Shown here: positions 17,174 to 26,320 of the stretch, piece after piece
Numbering within the stretch: the stretch's first letter is position 1
How the letters are laid out: every line of letters starts with the position of its first letter
Source of the DNA: Sideroxydans sp.
GTDB lineage: Bacteria > Pseudomonadota > Gammaproteobacteria > Burkholderiales > Gallionellaceae
Assembly (NCBI GenBank): GCA_024636935.1
Contig: JAGXGC010000022.1
Coordinates: 85,168-149,167, forward strand
Length of the DNA stretch: 64,000 nt
Direction: 5' to 3'
Made by a program: the position numbers and the translations under genes
Notes under the pieces: model-generated
What the model was told of the DNA's origin: nothing
Database searches by the model: none
The model's input: the letters and a program-made list of their open reading frames with translations, nothing else

Positions 17174-17937
17174 CAGTTACCCGCCAGTTCGTATCCGTAG
17201 CTCCGGATCACGGTTGCGGCCTGCGTGCCTTTGAGGAAGGCAAGGAAGGCTCTGGTCGCTTCAGGATCTTTTGCGCTAGACAGCATCACTGCACTTTGTT
17301 CGATCGGACTGTAGTAGTGAGACGGCACGATCCACCATGAGCCGCCACTCACCTTGCCGCCCTTGGTGATCTGCGACAGCGCGATGAAGCCAAGCTCTGC
17401 ATTGCCGGTCGCGGCGAACTGATAGGTCTGCGTGATGTTTTCGCCGCGCACAAGTTTTGGACTCACTGCTTTCCACAAGCCCAGTTCTTCCAGTGTCTCT
17501 TGTGCGGCGATGCCATACACCGCCAGTTTTGGATCGCCGATAGCGAGTTTGTTATAGCTTCCTTTGCGCAACACTTCGCCCTTGCTATCCACCACACCCG
17601 GCTGCGCACTCCACAACACCAGTTTTCCCAGCGCATACACGAAGCGCGAACCGCTTGCGGTCAGCCCGTCATCGTCAAGTTTCTGCGGCGTTTTGCTGTC
17701 GGCCGAGATGAATGCATCGTAGGGCGCGCCCTGTTTGATCTGCGCATAGAACTTGCCGGTGGAGCCGAAACTAACCGAGACCTTGTGCCCGCTCGCCTGC
17801 TCGAACAGCGGCACGATCTCTTGCATCGGCGCGGTGAAGTTAGCCGCCACCGCCACGCGTACTTCGCCTGCCTGCGCCACTGGCGCCACCATCAACAGCG
17901 CGCCCCAAAAAAAGAATCTACTCAATCTCATTTCCAT
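17173..17937 (-). CDS. modA: ModA, periplasmic molybdate-binding protein (first copy)
   Basis: A 254-residue protein with a signal peptide (about 1-23, cleaving after AQAG) and the ModA pattern: VRVAVAANFTAPMQEIVPLFEQ at the mature N-terminus, VSFGSTGKFYAQIKQGAPYDAF and GNAELGFIALSQI. It delivers molybdate to ModBC. GAGG precedes the ATG and a sigma-54 type promoter lies 35-50 bases upstream. It is closely related to the second ModA encoded immediately upstream. Confidence 0.95.
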   Translation of the reverse strand: MEMRLSRFFFWGALLMVAPVAQAGEVRVAVAANFTAPMQEIVPLFEQASGHKVSVSFGSTGKFYAQIKQGAPYDAFISADSKTPQKLDDDGLTASGSRFVYALGKLVLWSAQPGVVDSKGEVLRKGSYNKLAIGDPKLAVYGIAAQETLEELGLWKAVSPKLVRGENITQTYQFAATGNAELGFIALSQITKGGKVSGGSWWIVPSHYYSPIEQSAVMLSSAKDPEATRAFLAFLKGTQAATVIRSYGYELAGN

Positions 17938-17971
17938 AACCCTCAGTCAACACGTGTCTACCCGAAAGAAC

Positions 17972-17987
17972 AGCAATATCGGTGCCA
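17972..17987 (-). promoter_or_regulatory. Probable sigma-54 promoter of modABC
   Basis: On the minus strand TGGCACCGATATTGCT has the GG-N10-GC spacing and one deviation (C for G in TGGCACG). It lies in the 61-base gap between the two modA genes. No TGT-N10-ACA site was seen nearby in the upstream modA copy, so which activator acts is open. Confidence 0.65.
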
Positions 17988-17998
17988 ACACCAGAGTA

Positions 17999-18763
17999 TC
18001 AGGGCAACGTATAGCCATACCCACGCATCACAGCGCGGGCTTTGTCACTCTTCATGAAATCCAGAAAATCCTTGGCTGCTTGCACGTCTTGGGCGCCGCT
18101 CAACAGCACCGCACTCTGGCGGATCGGTTCATGCATAGTCTCTGGCACGATCCACCAAGAGCCTGCGCTTATCTTGCCGTCGTGCATCACCTGCGACAAC
18201 GCAATGAATGCCAGCTCGGCGCGCTCGGTCACGGCAAGTCGATAGGCCTCCACCACATCATCGCGCTTGTCCACCCGGCGCTGCATGGCATTCCACATCG
18301 TCAATTCGGTAAGCGTCTCTTTGGCTGCCGTGCCATAGGGCGAATAGCGTGGATTCGCCATAGCGAGTTTGACGAATGTAGCCGTATTGAGCACTTTACC
18401 TTTATCGTCCACCAGATCAGGCTGCGCACTCCACAACACCAGTCGTCCGATGGCATAGACAAAACGCGACCCACCGACCGCCATATCTTCGCGCATCAAT
18501 CGTCGTGGGATCTCCTCGTCGGCTGACAGCAGAACATCGAACGACGCGCCTTTTTTGATCTGCGCATACAACTTTTCACTGGGGCCTTGTGTCTGCTTCA
18601 CTATATGGCCAGTCTGTTTACTGAACAGTGCTGCGATACGCTCCATTGGGGCTACAAAATCCGCAGTCACGGCGACCTTAACTTCACCCGCATTGACTGT
18701 TCCACTCAACAACCCGCACATCAGCAATACAATCACAACAAATCCACGCAAGGAATCAGGCAT
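17999..18763 (-). CDS. Second ModA-like substrate-binding protein
   Basis: A 254-residue paralogue of ModA with signal peptide (about 1-25, ...SGTVNAGEVKV) and matching segments VAVTADFVAPMERIAALFSK, GPSEKLYAQIKKGASFDVLLSA and ERAELAFIALSQV. The equivalent of the STGK loop is GPSE, so oxyanion contacts may differ (molybdate, tungstate or another anion). It lies 61 bases upstream of modA on the same strand with no permease of its own, so it may share ModBC. Confidence 0.88.
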   Translation of the reverse strand: MPDSLRGFVVIVLLMCGLLSGTVNAGEVKVAVTADFVAPMERIAALFSKQTGHIVKQTQGPSEKLYAQIKKGASFDVLLSADEEIPRRLMREDMAVGGSRFVYAIGRLVLWSAQPDLVDDKGKVLNTATFVKLAMANPRYSPYGTAAKETLTELTMWNAMQRRVDKRDDVVEAYRLAVTERAELAFIALSQVMHDGKISAGSWWIVPETMHEPIRQSAVLLSGAQDVQAAKDFLDFMKSDKARAVMRGYGYTLP

Positions 18764-18949
18764 CTTCGGCTCCAGAACTGAACGATACTCATCATAACAA
18801 GGGCGAAGGCAAGTCGCTTAGAAGTATCGAACCATGAGGCTATGAGGGATGATTAATCACCGCATAGCACTCGATATTTCCTCCATACTCATTAAACTGT
18901 TTACCTGTTGCAATGCAGCCCCTCTATATCTACATAAGGAACTTCGAAC

Positions 18950-19099
18950 ATGAAAAGAACTTTCGGCCTCATGCTACTCGGCGCATGGCTCATCCTCACT
19001 GGATTGACGCAACTGCTGCATCTGAGTTTTGCCGGCATGGGGACGCTGAAGGCTATCCTTGCAACCGCGTCTGGCATCTTGCTCTTACTGGGACTGTGA
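18950..19099 (+). CDS. Small membrane protein, 49 residues
   Basis: The frame ATG AAA AGA ... CTG TGA encodes MKRTFGLMLLGAWLILTGLT followed by a short loop (SFAGMGTLKA) and a second hydrophobic helix ending ILLLLGL. Two transmembrane helices fill almost the whole protein. AAGGA stands 9 bases before the ATG. It ends 7 bases before the start of the lipoprotein gene, so the two are probably one operon. Function unknown. Confidence 0.7.
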   Translation: MKRTFGLMLLGAWLILTGLTQLLHLSFAGMGTLKAILATASGILLLLGL

Positions 19100-19106
19100 T
19101 CGGCTG

Positions 19107-20180
19107 ATGTTGCTCTCAAGGTTTTCCGCCCTTATTTTGCTGTGTATCACTACGCTGCTCGCTGGTTGCCGCAGCGATGAATGGCGGCATACCGAGATAG
19201 TCCCTATTCAGCCTGGAGCGACCATTCATCTGCGTGTGGCCCATGCGGTAAATGACCGTTTGCCAAGGATGACGCCTGAGCAACTGACGACTTTGCTCGA
19301 TGCAGCGCAGCGGACGGCACTTGAACACTTCGGCGTTCATCTTAAATTCAGCACGGTGACCGAGACAACTGTCGATGCTGTGCTCGCTCTCATCCCACCC
19401 AAAGTGCGACAAGCGCGTATGAACGAGATCTACGATTTCAAATCCGGCAAGGGGGATCGCAAGCGTTTGGCCGAATCTATTCTTGTAACGCTACAGGAGC
19501 GTAAAACAAAGTTGGCTGATGCCCTCGCCTATGCTCGCCCTTATCTGCCAGCCACAATTTCCCCGAAATCCTTGCAGGAGTTTTCAGTCATATTGGCTGA
19601 AGTGATGCTAGAAGGGCTGAATGACTGGCGTTCAATCCAAGCAATCGATGGCAAGCCGGTGTTGGATGACACGCCTCGCAACGAGTGGGTCTACTGGGAT
19701 ACAGTGGGTTATGGCGAACTGCCCTATGACTTGGTGATCACCAATCAGCTGGTGGCGAGTGCTGAATACACAGCCGTCGAAGTACATACCGCGATACGTG
19801 GAGGATTGACGACCGGCACGACCACCTTCAGCCGCACTAGCCCGTCTGGTTCATTCGTTTTCTGGAGCACTTTCCCATTCACTGATTCATCGCCATTGAG
19901 TCACGCCTTGCGCGGTGACGAGGATTACAACACCACACAAGCAGCTGCGCTTTCTGGCGCTTATCTAGCGCACGAGATCGGCCATATGCTGTTTAAGTTT
20001 GGCCATCCATTCGGACAAAACAAGTGTGTGATGAATCCGGCGAGCATGCTGCATTACCGTACTTGGCAGCAGCAGCTCGATGCGCAACGCTGCCGCATCG
20101 GCAGCATTCCCGAGATGCAGGTAGGGGCGATTCCGGAGATCTATAACGAGAACTGGCTGCGCATGGCGCTAGGCCACTGA
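19107..20180 (+). CDS. Lipoprotein with metzincin-like zinc protease motif
   Basis: A 357-residue protein with a lipoprotein signal peptide (lipobox LLAGC, Cys21). Near residue 289 it has HEIGHMLFKFGH, followed by CVMNPASM, which resembles the zinc site and Met-turn of metzincin/archaemetzincin proteases with one extra residue before the third histidine. Likely anchored at the envelope; substrate unknown. The shorter start is chosen because it gives a proper signal peptide. It is convergent with the nif genes, ending 9 bases from the 20189 gene. Confidence 0.72.
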   Translation: MLLSRFSALILLCITTLLAGCRSDEWRHTEIVPIQPGATIHLRVAHAVNDRLPRMTPEQLTTLLDAAQRTALEHFGVHLKFSTVTETTVDAVLALIPPKVRQARMNEIYDFKSGKGDRKRLAESILVTLQERKTKLADALAYARPYLPATISPKSLQEFSVILAEVMLEGLNDWRSIQAIDGKPVLDDTPRNEWVYWDTVGYGELPYDLVITNQLVASAEYTAVEVHTAIRGGLTTGTTTFSRTSPSGSFVFWSTFPFTDSSPLSHALRGDEDYNTTQAAALSGAYLAHEIGHMLFKFGHPFGQNKCVMNPASMLHYRTWQQQLDAQRCRIGSIPEMQVGAIPEIYNENWLRMALGH

Positions 20181-20188
20181 AGCTAGGT

Positions 20189-20455
20189 TCAGCGTAACGA
20201 GCCGACGTAGCGCCCTTCGTCCTTTTTCGTTTCCGGCTTGGCTTCGGCCACTGGCGCACCGATCAAGCCCAACTGATTCATCAATTGGATCACGATCAAA
20301 ACCAGCTCGGGATCGTCGGCGTTACTGAGTTCGCCGAGGGTGGTTTCGGCATAGGCTCTGTCGTTGCTCATCTTGACCAGATCGACATTGACGCCGATCT
20401 TCTTAGCTAACATCTTCACCTTGGCCAATAAGGCCATCGTCGCTGCATCCAGCAT
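20189..20455 (-). CDS. Small nif-cluster protein of unknown function
   Basis: An 88-residue protein, MLDAATMALLAKVKMLAKKI onward, with a helical hydrophobic/basic N-terminus, a conserved-looking ELSNADDPELVLIVIQLMNQLGL helix and a charged lysine-rich tail. GGGAGA precedes the ATG at 20455; an extended frame lacks a start signal. It is probably the last gene of the nifHDKTY transcript, separated from the previous gene by a strong hairpin. Confidence 0.7.
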   Translation of the reverse strand: MLDAATMALLAKVKMLAKKIGVNVDLVKMSNDRAYAETTLGELSNADDPELVLIVIQLMNQLGLIGAPVAEAKPETKKDEGRYVGSLR

Positions 20456-20479
20456 ATTGCTCTCCCTTATGAAAACACC

Positions 20480-20514
20480 AAACCTGTCCTGCATGGCTGG
20501 CATGCGGGACAGGT
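20480..20514. terminator. Strong hairpin near the 3' end of the nifHDK operon
   Basis: AACCTGTCC-T-GCATG pairs with CATGC-G-GGACAGGTT around a 5-base loop. On the minus strand it is followed by TTTGGTGTTTTC, a poor U-tract, so partial termination or RNA stabilisation is likely before the last gene. On the plus strand it is followed by CGGTTTTTC. Confidence 0.55.
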
Positions 20515-20578
20515 TCGGTTTTTCTATGCTTGTCTTGATTATTGTTATGCAAGCTTTGTGGTTTGGATCTACTCCTAT

Positions 20579-20848
20579 TTATTCTTCATCCACCTGCGCC
20601 ACCACGACGCCGATGGCGCGCTCTGGATCGTCGGTGAGACTCAAGCAGTGTTCGCTGCCGCCGATCAAGTACAGGTTGAATTCCTTATCGCTTAACGCGG
20701 GCTTCATACGTGCCGGCATGTCGTCGTCGTTGCACAGTGTGAAGCGCAGATCGGGCCACGCTTGTTTCAGTGATGCCAGCGTGGCTTCACCCAGCACACC
20801 TTGAGCGGCGCGTTGTGCGATCTGGCTGAGTGTGTCGGCGGCAATCAT
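20579..20848 (-). CDS. Small nif-associated protein of unknown function
   Basis: An 89-residue protein, MIAADTLSQIAQRAAQGVLG onward, ending RAIGVVVAQVDEE. The segment DDDMPARMKPALSDKEFNLYLI resembles small uncharacterised proteins that accompany nifY/nifX. The ATG overlaps the nifY stop by one base (TGATG), indicating coupling. The longer upstream frame is shadow of nifY. Confidence 0.7.
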   Translation of the reverse strand: MIAADTLSQIAQRAAQGVLGEATLASLKQAWPDLRFTLCNDDDMPARMKPALSDKEFNLYLIGGSEHCLSLTDDPERAIGVVVAQVDEE

Positions 20849-21558
20849 CACTCTTCCTCTGCTGTACTGAAGCGTCGCAGCGACTTGGCTTCCACGCCGA
20901 GGATCTTCGCCAACCAGGGCGGCGGTGCGTCGAGCACGGCTTGTAGACGCTGTAATGCGACCAGTGCCGGGCCACCTTCCGGTGCCTTCACCGGATGCAC
21001 ATTGGCACGCACGGCTTTGGCTGCAGCCGGGCCGCCGATGGATTGCACGTACACGATCTGACAATCGTTGATGAGTGTGGCGCGTGCCACGTTCTTGTCT
21101 TCTTCCGCATCCGCACTGGCGGTGGAACGGATTGCGATCAAACGGATCTCGTTGCGTCCGACTTGGTAAACGAGGAAGCGGGGGCAGGAACCGAAGTGGC
21201 CGTCCAAGTTTTCTTCACTATTGGATGCAACTGCCACGCGCAGACTGCCAGGGATGTCGCCTTCCTGATACGCCTGAACTTCGGGCAAGGTATCCGCATC
21301 AGCACTGTCGCCCCACAATTGGCGCACTGCGAGCTTGATGCTGGCAGGATCGACATCCGGCTCGACTGTCTCTTCGCCGGACAACATGAGTTTGAGATCG
21401 GCCACGGTGACTTTGGCCAGTTTCTCTTCTGTGATTGGCAGGCCAACATGGCTACCCATCTTGGATGCCAGCGCGGCGACATCTACATCGTCCAGCGTGC
21501 GCGCTGCCAGCGCGATGCGCAGTGCCGCTTCTTTGGTGATGATGCCGTTGCTAGTCAT
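20848..21558 (-). CDS. nifY: NifY/NafY-type FeMo-cofactor binding protein
   Basis: A 236-residue protein with an N-terminal helical domain (ITKEAALRIALAARTLDDVDV..., about 1-95) and a C-terminal NifX-like domain (about 105-215) starting LRVAVASNSEENLDGHFGSC with the HFG motif. This two-domain form is that of NifY/NafY, which binds apo-dinitrogenase and FeMo-cofactor until insertion. AAGAGG precedes the ATG. It lies downstream of fdxN in the nifH operon. Confidence 0.88.
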   Translation of the reverse strand: MTSNGIITKEAALRIALAARTLDDVDVAALASKMGSHVGLPITEEKLAKVTVADLKLMLSGEETVEPDVDPASIKLAVRQLWGDSADADTLPEVQAYQEGDIPGSLRVAVASNSEENLDGHFGSCPRFLVYQVGRNEIRLIAIRSTASADAEEDKNVARATLINDCQIVYVQSIGGPAAAKAVRANVHPVKAPEGGPALVALQRLQAVLDAPPPWLAKILGVEAKSLRRFSTAEEE

Positions 21559-21597
21559 GATTACCTCTTCTGAATTCGGGGTGGAGCATGGATCTGC

Positions 21598-21621
21598 CAT
21601 CCCCGCTTGAGCGGGAATGAC
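21598..21621. repeat. Single REP-like palindrome (half element)
   Basis: CATCCCCGCTTGAGCGGGAATGAC is one arm-type hairpin (CCCGCT/AGCGGG) related to the REPIN arms elsewhere in the window, without a partner. It lies between the fdxN-type ferredoxin gene and nifY. Confidence 0.6.
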
Positions 21622-21630
21622 AGAGTTTCA

Positions 21631-21831
21631 TTACGCCGCGATTTGCGTGATGCAACCCTTGATCGGGCACAATTTCACGCACTGCGGTTTGTCGAAGTCG
21701 CCTTCGCACTCGGTACATTCGTTTGCGTTGATGACATACAGACCCTTCTTCACGCTGATGGAAGCCGTGGGGCAATCTGCTACGCAATCGTCACAACCGG
21801 TACACAGGTCTGTATCAATCTTATAAGCCAT
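21631..21831 (-). CDS. fdxN: 2[4Fe-4S] ferredoxin, FdxN type
   Basis: A 66-residue ferredoxin with [12 protein letters not shown] near residue 10 and a second site [18 protein letters not shown], where the extra residues between cysteines are typical of nif-linked bacterial ferredoxins. It is a likely electron donor to NifH or to NifB-type steps. It lies 18 bases downstream of nifT. Confidence 0.9.
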   Translation of the reverse strand: MAYKIDTDLCTGCDDCVADCPTASISVKKGLYVINANECTECEGDFDKPQCVKLCPIKGCITQIAA

Positions 21832-21849
21832 GATATTTCTCCTTGTCGG

Positions 21850-22074
21850 TTATTCCGCCGCATCGATACGCTTGGCACGCACCGAATAAGGCAGCCGCGC
21901 TGGCGCAGGCTGTGGCTCGATGTAATACGTTCCACCACCGCTTAGCTTGATCTCCCCGCCCCACTTTTCCGGGGTGTCGAACTCCATCGAATCGATGCCG
22001 TCCTCGAGATCGCGCTTGGGCAGATAGAACTGATAGCCGCCTTTGCTGTCGCGCTGAATCATGATGTTTGCCAT
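21850..22074 (-). CDS. nifT: NifT/FixU
   Basis: A 74-residue protein starting MANIMIQRDSKGGYQFYLPK with the WGGEIKLSGGGTYYI core of the NifT/FixU family. The precise function is unknown; it regularly follows nifK. Here it is separated from nifK by two hairpins that may lower its expression relative to the structural genes. Confidence 0.95.
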   Translation of the reverse strand: MANIMIQRDSKGGYQFYLPKRDLEDGIDSMEFDTPEKWGGEIKLSGGGTYYIEPQPAPARLPYSVRAKRIDAAE

Positions 22075-22093
22075 GACTACTTCCTTTCAAATT

Positions 22094-22145
22094 TCATCCG
22101 GTTATTAATGCGGATGAGTTGCGTGTGCATTGCTGCACACGCAAC
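22094..22145. terminator. Tandem hairpins between nifK and nifT
   Basis: GTTGCGTGTGCA (22118-22129) pairs perfectly with TGCACACGCAAC (22134-22145) around a 4-base loop, and CATCCG/CGGATG (about 22095-22116) forms a second stem. No T-run follows in the minus direction, so partial termination or protection of the nifHDK message is more likely than full stop. Confidence 0.6.
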
Positions 22146-22152
22146 TTCATGA

Positions 22153-23721
22153 TTACCGCACTAAGTCGTGGTTGAAGTCAGTGGTGCCCATGCCACGAGT
22201 TTCCTCGTCCAGGCGCTCCATCACAGAGTTCACCAGAGTAGTCAGCATTTGCATCGCACCTTCGTAACCCAACGTTGTTGCACGATGCAGGTGGTGACGG
22301 TCGAAGATCGGGAAGCCGATACGGATCAGCGGAACTTCGAACTCTTTACCCTTGTGCAATGTGTCGCGCTGGATGAACTTGCCGTAGGAGTTACCGATCA
22401 TGAAGTCCGGCTTCTCTGTCAGCACCAGTGAGCGGAAGTGCCACAAGTCAGCACCTGCGAACAACTGGGTCTTCGCACCGTAAGGAGACTCTTCCAGCAT
22501 TGCCTTCATAGCCTTCGTCCACTTCTTGCTGCCGTTGTTGCACAGCACGTGCAGTGGCTCGACGCCCAGTTCCATCAGGAACTTGGTCATACCGAAGCAG
22601 AAGTCAGGATCACCGTACAGGCTGATCTTCTTGCCGTGCAGCCAAGTGTGGCTGTCCATCATCATGTCGACCAGACGACCACGCTCTTTAGCCAACGAAG
22701 CAGGGATCTCTTTGCCGGTTGCTTCAGCGACCTTCATCAGGAAGTCGTCAGTGGACTCCAGACCCATCGGGATAGTGATCTTCGGCACTTCGTGCTTCCA
22801 AGTGTTCTCCACGAACTTGCGGGTCTTTTCCAGTTGCATTGGCTGCAGCAAGAAAGTGGTCTTCGCGTTAGGCGCGTCCTTCACTTCGTCTTGAGTCGTA
22901 CCACCTGCATACATGCGGAACTCGCCATCAGCCGGTGTATCCAGCACTTCTGTAGGATCGGACATCAGCGTGTGCTCAACGCCCATCTCGTCCAGCATGC
23001 GGTGGATCACGCGGTAGTTGCCGAGGTAAGTCTCGAAACCGGGAACGATGTTGATCTTGCCGTTCTTGCCGACTTCTTTGCCTTCCATGGTGTTCAGCGT
23101 GAAGTAACGGATGATGCCTTCAAACATGTTGTCCCAACCTGTCACGTGCGAACCCACGAAAGACGGGGTGTGCGCGTATGGTGTCGGGAATTCCATCGGA
23201 ACGCCGCCAGCCTTTTTGGTGTTGGTGATGAAGGCGTTCAAGTCGTCGCCGATCACCTCAGCCATACATGTTGTGGAAACAGCGATCATGTCCGGCTTGT
23301 ACATGGTCATTGCGTTTTCCAGACCGTCGATCATGTTCTTCTGACCGCCGAAAACGGCTGCATCTTCAGTCATGGAGTCGGATACGCAAGACACTGGCTC
23401 GCGGAAGTGACGGTTGAAGTAGGTACGGAAGTACGCTACGCAACCTTGCGAACCGTGCACATACGGCATGGTCTTTTCGAAGCCCAACGCACACAGCACA
23501 GCGCCGAGTGGTTGGCAGGCCTTAGCCGGGTTAACGGTCAGGGCTTCGCGTTGGAAGTTCAGTTCACGATATTCCATCGTGGTTGTCCAGTTGAAGATCT
23601 CCTGAACTTTTTCGTCAGCATGACCTTCTTCGAACTTCGCTTTTTTGTTTCCCAATGATTCCTTGTACTCGTCCTGACGGAACAGAGGATAGCAAGGCTT
23701 GATGTCATCGACTTTTTGCAT
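22153..23721 (-). CDS. nifK: NifK, nitrogenase MoFe protein beta subunit
   Basis: A 522-residue subunit with the P-cluster cysteines at 69 (KACQPLG), 94 (GSQGCVAYF) and 152 (STTCMAEVIGDD). It forms the alpha2beta2 MoFe protein with NifD, the site of N2 reduction. It is 82 bases downstream of nifD and preceded by an intergenic hairpin. The sequence is intact and of normal length. Confidence 0.99.
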   Translation of the reverse strand: MQKVDDIKPCYPLFRQDEYKESLGNKKAKFEEGHADEKVQEIFNWTTTMEYRELNFQREALTVNPAKACQPLGAVLCALGFEKTMPYVHGSQGCVAYFRTYFNRHFREPVSCVSDSMTEDAAVFGGQKNMIDGLENAMTMYKPDMIAVSTTCMAEVIGDDLNAFITNTKKAGGVPMEFPTPYAHTPSFVGSHVTGWDNMFEGIIRYFTLNTMEGKEVGKNGKINIVPGFETYLGNYRVIHRMLDEMGVEHTLMSDPTEVLDTPADGEFRMYAGGTTQDEVKDAPNAKTTFLLQPMQLEKTRKFVENTWKHEVPKITIPMGLESTDDFLMKVAEATGKEIPASLAKERGRLVDMMMDSHTWLHGKKISLYGDPDFCFGMTKFLMELGVEPLHVLCNNGSKKWTKAMKAMLEESPYGAKTQLFAGADLWHFRSLVLTEKPDFMIGNSYGKFIQRDTLHKGKEFEVPLIRIGFPIFDRHHLHRATTLGYEGAMQMLTTLVNSVMERLDEETRGMGTTDFNHDLVR

Positions 23722-23776
23722 GTTTATCTCCTTGGCTCGGCCGCCAATCTGCGGACGCGAGCATCGTTAAGGGTTA

Positions 23777-23797
23777 GCCGGACCGGAGTCCGGCTTC
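23777..23797. other. Hairpin in the nifD-nifK gap
   Basis: AGCCGGAC pairs with GTCCGGCT around CGGA. It has no T-run and lies between co-transcribed genes, so it probably affects mRNA stability or subunit balance. Confidence 0.5.
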
Positions 23798-23803
23798 AGT
23801 ACA

Positions 23804-25252
23804 TTACGCGGCCTTTTTCCAAGGCGGAGTCAGTTGGCTCCAGCAAGGATTGTTCAAGGTCATATCCATGTCACGAGCGAAGATGGCGAAGCCGTCATAG
23901 CTGTGATACGGGCCGGAGTAGTCCCACGAGTGCATCTGGCGGAAGGGGATGCCCATCTTTTGGAAGATGAACTTTTCCTTGATGCCGGAGCCGACCAGGT
24001 CGGGCTTGACGCGCTTCACGAACTCTTCGAACTCGAGGCCGGTGACATCGTCATACAACAGTGTGGCGTTACCCATTTCCTTGATGGTGCGGTCGTAGTC
24101 GTCGTTGTGACCGAACTCGTAACCTGTACCAACCACTTCCATGCCCAAGTCTTCATAAGCACCGATCACGTGACGCGGACGCAGACCACCCACGTACAAC
24201 ATGACGCGCTTGCCTTCCAGACGCGGCTTGTACTTGTCGATCACGGCTTGCATCATCGGCTTGTACTTGGCGATGACCTTCTCGGTGTTAGCCTTGATGG
24301 TGTCGTCGAAGAAAGCAGCGATCTCGCGCAGCGAATTCTCGATCTTGGTTGGGCCGAAGAAGTTGTATTCCATGTAAGGAATGCCGTACTTCTCTTCCAT
24401 GTGGCGGCTGATGTAGTTCATCGAGCGATAGCAGTGCAGCAGGTTCAGCTTAGCCTTGGGAGTGTTCTCCATTTCAGCCAGCGTACCGTCACCAGACCAC
24501 TGAGCGATTACGCGCAGACCCATTTCTTCCAGGATCGTACGAGTTGCCCAAGCGTCGCCGCCGATGTTGTAGTCGCCGATGATTGTTACGTCGTAAGGTG
24601 TGGTTTCGAATGCGCTTGTATCGCGGTTGCCCAACACCCAGTCACGGATCGCATCGTTAGCGATGTGGTGACCCAGCGATTGAGACACGCCACGGAAACC
24701 TTCGCAACGAACTGGCACGACAGGCTTGTTCATTTCCTTTGATGACTTCTTGGCGACGGCTTCGATGTCGTCACCGATCAGACCGATCGGGCACTCGGAT
24801 TGAATCGAAATACCTTTGTGCAGCGGGAACAGGCCTTCTATCTCGGTGATCAGCTTGGCAAGTTTCTTGTCGCCGCCGAACACGATGTCTTTCTCCTGGA
24901 AGTCAGAAGTGAAGTTCATAGTGCCGAAAGCATTTACGCCGGTTGTACCAACGTAGTAGTTACGGCGACCGGCGCGGGAATACTGACCGCAGCCGACCGG
25001 GCCGTGTGAAATATGGATCATGTCCTTGATCGGGCCCCACACCACACCTTTAGAACCGGCGTATGCGCAACCACGAATAGTCATCACACCCGGCAAAGAT
25101 TTGCGGTTGGAAGTGATGCACTTCTTGGACTGTTCAACAGATTGATCATTGACGGCGAGATGCTTCTCGCGGTCTTTACGTGCTTTCTCTGGATAGACCT
25201 CGAGCACCTCTTGAATGAGGGCCTGAGTCTCTTCTCTGGTCATTGCTGTCAT
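23804..25252 (-). CDS. nifD: NifD, nitrogenase MoFe protein alpha subunit
   Basis: A 482-residue subunit. P-cluster ligands are at Cys62 (RGCAYAG), Cys88 (PVGCGQYSR) and Cys154 ([11 protein letters not shown]); FeMo-cofactor ligands are Cys274 ([11 protein letters not shown]) and His441 ([12 protein letters not shown]). ATG 25252 is preferred since AAGGAG is 6 bases upstream. It lies between nifH and nifK in the standard order. Confidence 0.99.
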   Translation of the reverse strand: MTAMTREETQALIQEVLEVYPEKARKDREKHLAVNDQSVEQSKKCITSNRKSLPGVMTIRGCAYAGSKGVVWGPIKDMIHISHGPVGCGQYSRAGRRNYYVGTTGVNAFGTMNFTSDFQEKDIVFGGDKKLAKLITEIEGLFPLHKGISIQSECPIGLIGDDIEAVAKKSSKEMNKPVVPVRCEGFRGVSQSLGHHIANDAIRDWVLGNRDTSAFETTPYDVTIIGDYNIGGDAWATRTILEEMGLRVIAQWSGDGTLAEMENTPKAKLNLLHCYRSMNYISRHMEEKYGIPYMEYNFFGPTKIENSLREIAAFFDDTIKANTEKVIAKYKPMMQAVIDKYKPRLEGKRVMLYVGGLRPRHVIGAYEDLGMEVVGTGYEFGHNDDYDRTIKEMGNATLLYDDVTGLEFEEFVKRVKPDLVGSGIKEKFIFQKMGIPFRQMHSWDYSGPYHSYDGFAIFARDMDMTLNNPCWSQLTPPWKKAA

Positions 25253-25337
25253 TTCATTCTCCTTATGGCCCACCAATCTGTGGAGCCCAGTGTTAGAGAG
25301 AGCGGCGAGCCGGATGACCCGCCGTTACAACATCACA

Positions 25338-26237
<900 letters not shown>

Positions 26238-26278
26238 TTATGTCGCGATTGAAGTTCTCTCGCTCGCACCCTTTACAT

Positions 26279-26294
26279 CGCAAGCTCCGTGCCA
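26279..26294 (-). promoter_or_regulatory. Sigma-54 promoter of nifHDK
   Basis: On the minus strand TGGCACGGAGCTTGCG matches the TGGCACG-N4-TTGCW consensus except its last base. It lies about 70-85 bases upstream of the nifH ATG. Confidence 0.9.
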
Positions 26295-26320
26295 CCCCTC
26301 CAACAAAACACCAACCTCAT

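Noticed and set aside
22438..23658. Long open frame opposite nifK
   Set aside because: Antisense shadow of the intact nifK gene; histidine/valine-rich with no domain.
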